In this document: positions 9,866 to 19,679 of the stretch, one piece after another
Layout: every line of letters begins with the position of its first letter
Position numbering within the stretch: position 1 is the stretch's first letter
Source of the DNA: Strongyloides papillosus
Lineage: Eukaryota; Nematoda; Chromadorea; Rhabditida; Strongyloididae
Length of the DNA: 64,000 nucleotides
Direction of reading: 5' to 3'
NCBI GenBank assembly: GCA_005656395.1
Contig: SRSI01000020.1
Location: 744,001-808,000, forward strand
Program-made: the position numbers and the translations under genes
The notes under the pieces: model-generated
Database searches by the model: none
What the model was told of the DNA's origin: nothing
What the model saw: the letters and a program-made list of their open reading frames with translations, nothing else

Positions 9866-12800
9866 ATGGATGATGATTATATGGTATCGAGTCCTTTGAA
9901 ATTTGATGCATCTGAGTGTGCAGAGCAAGATGATTTTATTTTGGGAGATATTGATGAAACAAATCCCTGTACTTCAAATGTTGATAGTATGAGTAGTAGA
10001 AAAAATTTAACAATATCTAAAGAAACCGACAATTTTATGGGACTTAGATGTTGGTGTTCAAGTCTATTCTTCAAATACCTTACATGAAAATTATTTATTA
10101 AAGGTAGTTTTGTTCATTAATTTATCATAGTAACTAATTGAAAGTATTTTAGGCACAGAAAGCATTTGGCAGTAAAGAAACAAGGAAAAGAAGAATTGAA
10201 GATTGTTTATTTAAGACATCAGATGATGTTAGCAAAGGATTAATAACTCCTTTTGAAGAAGCAAAGAGTAATAAGAAACAAAAATTAAGGGAAGAAATAA
10301 ATGAATACGACAATGATGAAGATTATATTCCATCTGATGACGAAGTAAAAAATGTTGATGTAAATAAATTATTTGAAGATAGTAGTGATGATGATTGTGG
10401 TGATTCAAGTACCAGTAGTCATTCAAAATCTATACGTCAACTAAAAGGAAAAATAATAGATGATGGAGACGATAAAGTATTTTATAAAAGAATCAATGAT
10501 TATAAATCGTCATTATATGCAAATTCTGATGAGGAGGAGGAAGCTGAAAAGAATAGAAAATTTAAAAGCATTGGTAAAAATATGAAAATTGATAAAGAAA
10601 TATGGAATAAATTATATAACTATCAGAAAACTTGTTTAAGATGGCTAGCTGAACTTCATAATCAAAATGTTGGTGGAATATTGGCTGATGAAATGGGTTT
10701 GGGAAAAACTGTTCAAATATCCTGTTTTTTGAGAGCTGTTGCCGAATCAAAATGTATGGATGAAGAATATAATATTGTAGGATTGGGACCTTCTGTTATT
10801 ATTTGCCCAGCAACTTTACTTCACCAATGGGTCCTTGAATTACGTAAATGGTTTCCAATGTGTCGTGTTGCAATTTTTCATTCTATTGGTTCATGTAAAC
10901 AAACAGCTAACGAATTAATTAGGAAAATGTCTAAATATCGATGTGATGGATCTATTATTATAACAACTTATGCTACATATACACAAAAATATAAATACTT
11001 TTCAAAGGTAAATTGGCATTACGTAATATTGGATGAAGGACATTATATTAGAAATCCGGATATTAAAGCAGCTGAATTATTAAGAACAATTAATACAAGA
11101 CATAGAATATTAATAAGTGGATCACCATTACAAAATAATTTAAAGGAACTTTGGTCATTAATAGATTTTATCTATCCAAAAAGATTAGGTGATTTAAGGA
11201 CATTTATAGAACACTTTTCTATACCTATTGTTCAGGGTGGTTATTCAAATGCTACACCAATACAAATTCGTGCTGCTTATAAATGTGCTTGTGTATTAAG
11301 AGACATGATTAGTCCATATATTTTAAGAAGAATGAAAAAAGATGTTGAGATGTCATTACATTTACCAAAAAAAAATGAGCAAGTATTATTTTGTGAATTG
11401 ACTCCAGAACAACATGATTTATACACTGATTATTTAAATTCGAAGGAAATGAAAAACATACAAATGGGGAAGATGGAGATATTTAAAGCTTTAATTATGT
11501 TAAGGAAAATTTGTAATCATCCTGACTTTATTACTGGTGGACCTAATAAAAATAATGAATACAATACAGAAGAGGAGATTGATAAAGAATTTGGATATTA
11601 CAAAAGAAGTAGTAAAATGAAAGTTGTTAGGCAACTTCTATATATGTGGAAAAAACAAGGGCACAAAGTTTTACTATTTTCTCAGAGTAGAGCAATGTTA
11701 ACTATTCTTGAGCGATTGGCTATTCTCGAAGAATATACATACCTTAGAATGGATGGTGGAACACCAATTAAACAAAGGCAAACTTTAGTACAAAAATTCA
11801 ATAGTGATGAGAATATTTTTTTATTTTTACTTACAACAAAAGTAGGAGGACTTGGTGTCAACTTAACAGGGGCCAATAGATTAATTATTTACGACCCAGA
11901 TTGGAATCCATGTACAGATGTTCAAGCTCGAGAACGTGCATGGAGAATTGGACAAAATAGAGAAGTAACCATATATCGTCTTTTAACCAGTGGAACAATA
12001 GAAGAAAAGATGTATCAAAGGCAAATTTTTAAAGAGTTTCTAGCAAATAAAATTTTAAGTGATCCAAAACAAGCAAGGGTACTTAAAGCTCATCATATTA
12101 AGGAACTTTTTACACTTGGAAATGTAGAAGTATCACGAAAACATGGAACAGAAACTGCAGCTATTTTTCATGGACAAAATGGTGAAAAGAGAAGGGAGAA
12201 CTTTTTTGATAATAAAGCTAAATTAGAGAGAAAAAAATTAAAAATTGAGGATGTCGATACAATAAATGAGGAGGGTGGAGAAACTGTGTTAACTTGTGAT
12301 AAGGTTGAACGACTAAAAATTTTAGCTAAAAAAAAGCAATCTCAAAATGATAATGTATTAGATAATATTAAAAAAGAAGAAGAGATAGAAATGGTTAATA
12401 GAAAAGAAAATTATAGAGTTGAAGAAACAGATAATTATGGTGATAATGACTATGTCTTAAAAGCTCTCTTTAAAAAAGATATAGTGCAATCAGCAATATC
12501 ACATGATATAATTATGAAAGATGTTCCAAGAGATCATCAGATTGTGGAAGACGAAGCAGAAATGATAGCAAAAAGAGCTGTTGAAGCTTTAAATGCATCA
12601 ATAAGACAAAAACCAAGGATTATTGTTCAAAGAAACACTATCCAACCCAAAAAAGAAATTAAAGTTGTGGCCAACCAAAATGATAGCCAAATGAAGACTC
12701 AAGTAAAATCTGGAATTGATTTACTTAGTAGGATTCAGGCTAGGAAGGATCGTTTATTGGAAGCAAATGATATATCTATTCCTGATAATATGGTAAATGA

Positions 12801-13050
12801 AGAGTATTCAAGGCATGAATCATGGCCATCCAGTGTCAAAGAACAAATGGCAAAAAAAACCAAATATTCATCATTGGCTGAGGAAATAAAGATGTTTTTT
12901 GTTTTCAATGGTAATGTATCAACAACAGAGCAGATTGTTGCAAATTTTAAGCGGAAAGTTGATCCTGAAGATTCATATATTTTTAGATCAATCTTAAAAA
13001 AAATAGCTGTGTTAAATGAGAAAAATGGTAAATGGAGATTAAAAACATAA
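9866..13050 (+). CDS. csb-1: ERCC6/CSB-type SNF2 DNA-repair ATPase
   Basis: The main exon, 10153-13050, encodes about 965 residues: an acidic linker, then a complete SNF2 ATPase. Visible motifs are I (DEMGLGKT), Ia region (VIICPATLLHQWVLEL), II (DEGH), III (ISGSPLQNN), V (TTKVGGLGVNLTGANR) and VI (QARERAWRIGQ). WLAELHNQNVGGILADEMG is close to the ERCC6 sequence. The C-terminus ends in a winged-helix-like segment (IFRSILKKIAVLNEKNGKWRL), as in CSB. CSB acts at RNA polymerase II stalled on damaged DNA in transcription-coupled repair. The 5' exon (9866-10103) carries an acidic leader and a stretch resembling the CSB N-terminal leucine-latch region (VQVYSSNTLHENYLL), but these are in different frames. 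Either one extra base lies near 10036-10041 or a 61-base intron (9987-10047) is removed. Confidence 0.92.
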
Positions 13051-13079
13051 TAATTTATTCTTTTTTATTGTAAATTTTT

Positions 13080-14093
13080 TTATACATATTGCATACTATA
13101 ATCATATAATTCAGAACATAAATTAACATCTAACGCAATATCGTTGATTTTGTTTTTCTCAGAAAATCCGACAAAATGTTTTCCTGAGATTGAGGAAACT
13201 TTTTGACTTAAAGCAAGGTATAAGGGAGATTGAGCACCGTCATTGGGTGTTTTTAAAAAGAACCATCTAAAAGGTGAAGATATAATGTTAATTAACTTAT
13301 TTTGGAATATTGTATGTCTAAAAAGATGAGTATTTACTATTCCTGGTTCACAAGAGTTGAACGTAATTTTGGTGTCTGGGTCAATTGTTCTAATACGTCT
13401 TGTATATTCAATAGCGTGCATAATTTGAGCTAACTTAGATCGATCGTATGCCTTCATTCTTCCAAAATATTCAGGAGAATTAATTTTCTCCAAATCAATT
13501 TCTTTACAACGTCTCTCTAATCCACTACTAACATTTATGATTCTTCCACCATCTACAGATTTTTGTAATAGAGGTGTTAGAAGTTCTGTTAGTACGAAAT
13601 GTCCTAGATAATTTGTTTGCCATGTCACTTCACATTGGTCAACTGTCAATTCAAATTTTGGATAATACATTACTGCAGCATTATTAATAAGAACATCAAC
13701 AATTCTCTCATCTAAAAAATAACAAAATACTATACAAATTAAAGTATATCTTAAATACCCTTTTTAAATTCATCAACAGCCTTTCTAATGGATAAAAAGT
13801 TTGTAAGATCGCAATGGATAAAAATCATACGTAGTAGGATCACAACCATATTTAACTAAAGATAATCTTGCTTCAAAAGCTTTATCCTCATCTCGACAGA
13901 ACATATAAACTTTTCCTTCTCTGATATTTAGTTCTCGGACAAGTTGTTTCCCAATTCCTGATGTTGCTCCAGTAATAATGATAATTTTATCTTTAGCACT
14001 TATATTTTCATTAAAATGTTTCCCCTTAAAAAACATTCTTAATAGACAAGTAAATGATATAGAAATTGTCGATCCAATAATAATATTACCCAT
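13080..14093 (-). pseudogene. Retinol-dehydrogenase-like short-chain dehydrogenase with a one-base frame break
   Basis: Exons 13759-14093 and 13080-13711. A membrane-anchor-like N-terminus (MGNIIIGSTISISFTCLLRM) precedes the Rossmann fold: IIIITGATSGIGKQL binds the cofactor, then LINNAAVM, catalytic Ser in INVSSG, and catalytic YDRSK. This is the RDH11-14/WWOX-like class of SDR, NADP-dependent and usually acting on retinoids or other lipids. In the first exon the frame is lost between TTYDF and the conserved HCDLTNFLSIRKAV segment; the shift falls on a five-base A run (plus strand 13820-13824), one base too long. Exon lengths sum to 3n+1, consistent with one extra base. With that base the product would be about 321 residues. 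A 46-base intron reading exists but would delete the conserved strand, so I reject it. Confidence 0.78.
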
Positions 14094-14271
14094 TCTGATA
14101 ATTTTTATCTTTCTGCTATTTTATCGTAAAAAAAATAGCCAAGTAGTATTAATACAATTTATATTGTTTTCCTAGGATATTTTATCAATATATTTTATAA
14201 AGAAAACTATTGGATAAATGTCATATTTCAAGTAATTTGTTTCATAAAAAGTTTTAGTAATATTTATTTAA

Positions 14272-14822
14272 ATGAATGTGTCAAATATACGTTTATTGCT
14301 TAATAGTATATTGAAACAGAATTCGATCACAAAAATTTATATTGATGGTAGTTTTAGACAAGATTTAAAATGTAAAAGTAATGTAAGTTACTTTTTTTAC
14401 TTGTGGAAGAAAACTGGCTAATTTGTTTTTATTAGGCTGGTATAGGAGTCTATTGGGGAGATAATGATTCTAGAAATATTTCGTTAAAATTAGTGGGCAA
14501 TCATACTAGTAGTACAACTGAACTAAATGCAGCGTTATATGCTCTGAGGCAAGTTAAGAAATTAAAAATTGAAAATGCTCACATATATTCTGATTCAATT
14601 TATGTTGTAAACAGTGTTAATGACTGGGTTCATAAATGGAAAGAAAATGGATGGTTGACATATGGTAAAAAAGATGTAAAACATAAAGAGTTAATGATTG
14701 AATTAAATAATTTAATTGAAATAACAGGTGCTAAGTTTTATCATGTAAAGGGACATTCAAAACACTATGGTAATGAACAAGCTCATGATTTGGCATTTAA
14801 AGCTTCTCAGAATGACACGTAA
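14272..14822 (+). CDS. Ribonuclease H1
   Basis: Exons 14272-14382 and 14436-14822 encode 165 residues. All catalytic residues of type-1 RNase H are present: Asp in YIDGS, Glu in STTELNA, Asp in YSDS, His in VKGHS and the last Asp in EQAHDLA. AGIGVYWGD and WVHKWKENGWLT are typical of eukaryotic RNase H1, the latter being the basic-protrusion handle. It would cut RNA in RNA-DNA hybrids in nucleus or mitochondria. The N-terminal hybrid-binding domain found in many animals is absent and only about 20 residues precede the first catalytic strand. The SDR gene is divergent, with starts 178 bases apart. Confidence 0.92.
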
Positions 14823-14953
14823 AATAATTAGTAGATATATGTTAATTTTTATCAATCATTATCAATTGTGAATATAACAATTTTGAATAATTGTGTTTGT
14901 TATTTTAATTTTTTGTATAATTATCTTTATAAAATAAGTAAAAAATTATTTTG

Positions 14954-15780
14954 ATGAAGATTTTTTTGCTACTCAAAATGTCAAAAATCTTGATTCTTAT
15001 TCTAGCTACAACACTCTTTACTTTCACGCCAGTTTGTTCTCTTAGCAATGAAACCAGAGGAGGATTTGTTCTCTACTATGATAATGAAGTTGGAGTTAAT
15101 TGGAATGACACAAAAGTTTCGGTACTTGGAAAACTATCAGAAAAAGTTTTTGAAAACTTTAAAAATATTTTTAATATTACAAATCATAACGGAATATATA
15201 GATCGTTCGTTAAACCATTTAATGATATTGCAACTTCAGAACATGGTAATCCAGGAGAAAATTATTTACTTAAATTAATTGAATCATCCAAAATTGATTT
15301 AGTTAGTAGCAATACTGAGATTAAAAAAAAAGCTGTAGAAAAATATGGGAAAATATTGACAAATATGAGTAAAATTGCCAGTACTAACAAGTATGGTGAC
15401 TTTGTCAAAGAAGTGAAAAAAGTCTTTGATTTTAGTTCTAATGCTGCTGGAAAATTTAATAATTATCAAGATGAAATACTGAAATTGAAAGAGCAACTTG
15501 AGGGTAATGAAAAGCTCATAATCAAAAATGGTGACGAGAATAAGAGATTACGTAACATAGTTATTGAATTTCTAGAAAATAAATTTTTGTATGTCGTATT
15601 AGATTTTACAGAAAATTGTCCAATCGAATTAAAATTTAATGAAGCTAAAAAGGAATATACGGCATTTACACTTATACAGATGGCGAAATTTCTAAAAAAT
15701 GTTTAAAAAATTATTATGGACAACTTTATAAACTACTCGACAAGTCTGGTGTAGAATTGAATGGTAAACAGAATGTTTGA
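14954..15780 (+). CDS. Secreted protein, family not recognised, probable frame break near the C-terminus
   Basis: The annotated frame runs 14954-15706 (250 residues). It starts with a signal peptide (ILILILATTLFTFTPVCS) after MKIF...; a second ATG at 14978 is also usable. The mature part is mostly helical and charged, with N-glycosylation sites (NET, NDT, NIT, NMS) and a coiled-coil-like stretch (DEILKLKEQLEGNEKLI). After a five-A run at 15647-15651 the frame ends with a poor-looking tail. A frame one base away instead reads on without a stop to TGA at 15778-15780, with a protein-like tail (ISKKCLKNYYGQLYKLLDKS). Adding one A would give about 275 residues. No homologue is recognised; it could be a nematode-specific secreted protein. 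Confidence 0.6.
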
Positions 15781-16293
15781 AAAAGTTAAAATTAACTTTG
15801 GACAGAACTAGGGGAATTAAAAAAATAGATATAATATGATATCGGTATTGTAAAATTTTATATTAAACCATTGTCAGAGAATTTTTTATATTTAAATATA
15901 TTTATTTTTTGATAAATTGGTTATAAATAAAACTTTAGTGATTTTCTTCTCTCTTAATTATAGGATAATTAAAAACCTTTTATTATTGTTTTCATTAAAA
16001 AGAAACATTTATACTTTATCAATAGAGAATTTTTCATGTTATTATATAGAAGCAATTTTACAATAATTTTATATGCAAAAAAATTATTTGGAGGCATTTT
16101 GATCTCTTATTCAATATCAAATTTTATAATATTAATAATCATTAATATAAGAGAAATTTTTTCGAAATGTTGTATACATTTAATCACAAAAAATAGAGCT
16201 TTGGAGACACTCTTTTTTAATAAGATTAGATTTTAGGATGATTATATTTTTCTGGATATTTTTTTCCACTTTAAAATTATTTTCTACATCTGT
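15781..16293. other. Convergent 3' intergenic region
   Basis: About 510 bases between the end of the secreted orphan (plus) and the end of flp-18 (minus). A 66-codon open frame at 16036-16236 is hydrophobic and AT-driven and I do not call it a gene. Confidence 0.5.
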
Positions 16294-17464
16294 TTACTTT
16301 CCAAATCTAAGTAAACCTGGCATATCCTTTTTGTCAATTATGAAACTTTCGTATGAAGGGCGTTTTCCAAATCTTAGCAATCCTGGAATTTGATCACGCT
16401 TTCCAAATCTCAATACACCAGGCATATCACCACGTTTACCAAATCTCAATAGTCCTGGAATTTGATCACGTTTTCCAAATCTTAGAACACCAGGCATATC
16501 ACCACGTTTACCAAATCTTAAAACGCCTGGTACATTCTTTTTTTGCTGCCCATTATAATTTCTTTTACCGAATCTTAAAACTCCAGGCATCTCTTTCTTC
16601 ATATATTCAGTTTCTCTTTTTCCAAATCTTATTAAATGTGGATAATCACGTTTACCGTATCTCATTATTCCAGGTATTCCAACAATTTCCCCATCATAGT
16701 CTCTTTTTTCAGTTAAATCTCCACTTTCGATGTCTGCTAAACTAACATAACTTGGCTCATAGTCATCTAAAAAATTTTATTATTACATTATTATTAAAAT
16801 TCAGTTAAATTTTGTCTTATTATTTCAAAGATATTAAACAAATTTAATGAAAGTAAATACTTTAATAAATTATTTAAATTAACTTCTGATTTTAGAATAT
16901 ACTATTAAACATAACAATAATTTTATTCATTTTTCTTCTATATAACTTTTTATTTGATATAAAAGGACTCAAAAGTGCTTTACATTTTTCCAGTTCACCT
17001 TTTTATACATTTCAATTCAATAAATTGATATAAACAACTTATTAATATACTTTTACCATAGGAAATATTTGTTAAGGAACATTTTAATCACCTATATAAA
17101 GATATAACTTATCAGTATAATAAGTTTAAAAGCCTATGTTGTTTATCATATCAAGTTATCTGGCAATAATTTAAACACATTAGAAAATTCTATTTTTTAT
17201 AAGTTAGATTTTCTTTATGATAAATAACAAAAAAAGATATTTGATTCGATATAAAAAAAAATTTATAAACAAACCTTTGACTGATACTGAAGAATCTTCT
17301 AAATAAGCTTAAATAAAAAATTATTAGATAAAAAATGAAATATCGTAAAAAAATAAAATTACTAACATACCAGAATTATCATATGTGCCCAAAGCTACAC
17401 CAAGAATAGATGCAATTATAATAATAGATATAGAAATAAAACTATTTCCAGATGCCAGAAACAT
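16294..17464 (-). CDS. flp-18: FMRFamide-like neuropeptide precursor, FLP-18 type
   Basis: Exons 17371-17464, 17275-17307 and 16294-16766; both introns are phase 1 and the second is about 508 bases. The N-terminus is a signal peptide ([15 protein letters not shown]). Basic cleavage sites then release many amidated peptides (Gly before Lys-Arg): GDMPGVLRF and DQIPGLLRF (two copies each), [16 protein letters not shown] and DMPGLLRF (each after an internal KK), plus two divergent ones, DYPHLIRF and [15 protein letters not shown], the last an RY-amide. [13 protein letters not shown] is the hallmark of nematode FLP-18, which acts on NPR-type receptors in feeding and locomotion control. The last copy ends FGK followed directly by stop. 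Start chosen as the first ATG, followed by the hydrophobic leader; an acceptor-like TTTTTAG touches it. Confidence 0.95.
16360..16503 (-). repeat. 72-base tandem duplication inside flp-18
   Basis: Two adjacent 72-base units, 16360-16431 and 16432-16503, each encode one [12 protein letters not shown] and one [12 protein letters not shown]. They match closely at the nucleotide level, more so than other peptide copies in the gene, so this pair looks like the most recent duplication. Confidence 0.75.
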
Positions 17465-19679
17465 CTAAAAACAGGATTTACGTGAAAAAAATATAAAATA
17501 GAATATACAAAAAAGTTTAAAAAAAGGTAGTTTTATATATTTTATTATATTACTTTAATATATTTATATAAATATATACTACATATCTAAAGTATGAACC
17601 TCAAGTTTAGCCGTTCATGCATAAATATAGTCAAATTTGACTTAAATATCCCGCCTTCTATTTCAAAGTTAAAAGTATTAGAGTTTTAATGAAATTGAGC
17701 TGATTGAATAGCGTATTTTTGGACATATATAGAAGGATATATAAAAAAAAGTTGACGTCACCCTCATTGAATCGAAATAAAACTTATCATTCTTTAAAGT
17801 AAATAAGAGATATGTAAGCTTACCATAAATATATTACCTAATAGTTATGGTATAAACAAGTAGTAGAAAAAAATAAGGAATAGGTGGTGCACTTACTTTT
17901 AAACAATAATTTTATATCAAATAAAGAAATAACTGTAGGATTGATAAGATTATAAAAGGAAAAAAATATTATTTGTTTTTATACTATATAGAGAGATAAA
18001 TTTCTTAACATAATATGAAAATCACTTAATTTGTAGCATGGGAATTTAAACTTTTAAAATGAAGATAGATAATTGGGAAATTAGTAAATTGAGAGAAAAT
18101 TGTTTAAATAAAAATTTAATTACCTTCATGTAGTAAATTTTAGGATGAAATAAATAAAATGAAATGTGATAAAATACTGAAATGATATTGGTAGTATCAT
18201 TTATATAATTAAAGTTTCAGAAAGGTTACTTTAAATGTTATCATGTCAGTGGGATTAATAAAATACTTTAAATAATATTAAGGGATGATTTTTGATTACT
18301 TTTATCACTTTTAAATGTTGCTTTTTATTAATTTTATTTACAATATTTCACATCTATTTTTGACATTATTTTTTGTTGTTGTAAATTTAATAATATATAA
18401 AGATAAAATTTCATTTTAATCATTCTTCCACCCCCTTTTTTCAATGAATTTATATTTTTCAAATTTATAGTACGGTAGGTGATTGAAAAAGCTGGAAATA
18501 ATCAAATAAATAGAATTAATAAAGTTTAATTAATTTGAAATATTAAAAAGCCATGTTACATTTTGCTAAATTGAATCAAAATTACATTTTTGCTTGATTA
18601 AAATAAATAGTAAGATAAATAAAAATTAGTTTTGAATCTATCATTTAAGAACTTAAATTAGATTACGGTGAGTAGGATGTTAAATAGGTTTGAAGGCTTT
18701 TTCAAAAATAGAATATTCAACATATATTTAGCTTATAAATAATATAGTATCATATTTAATTTAATTTAATTGATAAGAAACTTTTATATTAAACTTAATA
18801 AAATGTGCAATAATGGTAAAAATTTATATTAAAAGCAGTAGTCCAATAACTAAAATATATATTTGGAAAAAATAATAAAATAGAATTTTAAATATTTTTT
18901 ATTAAACATACAATAAATTGTAGAATGATTTAGTAGTCAAGTTTGATATTAACATTAAAAATATTGAATAAAAAATGATATAATAATTATATCACACAAA
19001 CATGGTTTTATATTTTATATAAACTATTTTTATTTTTTAAATGAAAGATTAGATTTAACATTTTTGATATGTATACTCTCAGAAGTTATGATGCTACTTA
19101 TAAATATTTAACAATTAAAAAGTTATAAAATAATTTTTGTTAATCTCCATATCTTAAGCACATATAATAAAATATTTCATCAAAATTTGATGTATGTAAA
19201 AATCAAACTTTTGTTTAGATTTTGTTCTTATTATTACCAATTCAATTTAATATTTCGTTTTTGTTATTAAATAATCAAACATCAACAAAAAAATAGTACC
19301 GAAAGTTATGAAAATTATTTTTATCAAGATAACTTTTATTTATATATTATTTTATCTTTACAATATATATATATATTCGGAATAAATAATATAAATACTA
19401 ATGATTCATAAACAAATTGTCTTCTAAAATTACCATATATAAATTTTTTTAAATATAAATTAATTTTTCTGTTATCTGGCATTGATACAAACTTGAAAGC
19501 ATATTAATTCATTTCAATAAAAGAACAAAAAATTCTTTTGAGGGTATTTTACACAAATGATAGATCACCTGAGTTATTGTCTATATAAGTAGTTTGTTAA
19601 TATAAATATTCTTTTTAAATCGTCATTATTGAGTAAACAAATCAAATTAATTATTATTAGATTTTGTTGTTTTGTTTAT
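17465..19679. other. flp-18 upstream region and AT-rich intergenic DNA
   Basis: About 2.2 kb without a gene. The left end is the probable flp-18 promoter and holds one perfect CRE palindrome. The right end is the 3' side of the EB-module gene. Nothing else recognised. Confidence 0.5.
17753..17760. promoter_or_regulatory. CRE-like palindrome upstream of flp-18
   Basis: TGACGTCA, the full cAMP-response element bound by CREB/ATF bZIP proteins, lies about 290 bases upstream of the flp-18 start codon in otherwise very AT-rich DNA. Binding is inference. Confidence 0.4.

Noticed and set aside
13779..13824. 46-base intron in the SDR gene (GTATGAT...CATTAG)
   Set aside because: Splicing it out removes the conserved CDLTNFLSIR segment that the family needs.
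16036..16236. 66-codon hydrophobic ORF on the plus strand
   Set aside because: AT-driven composition, no start context or motif.
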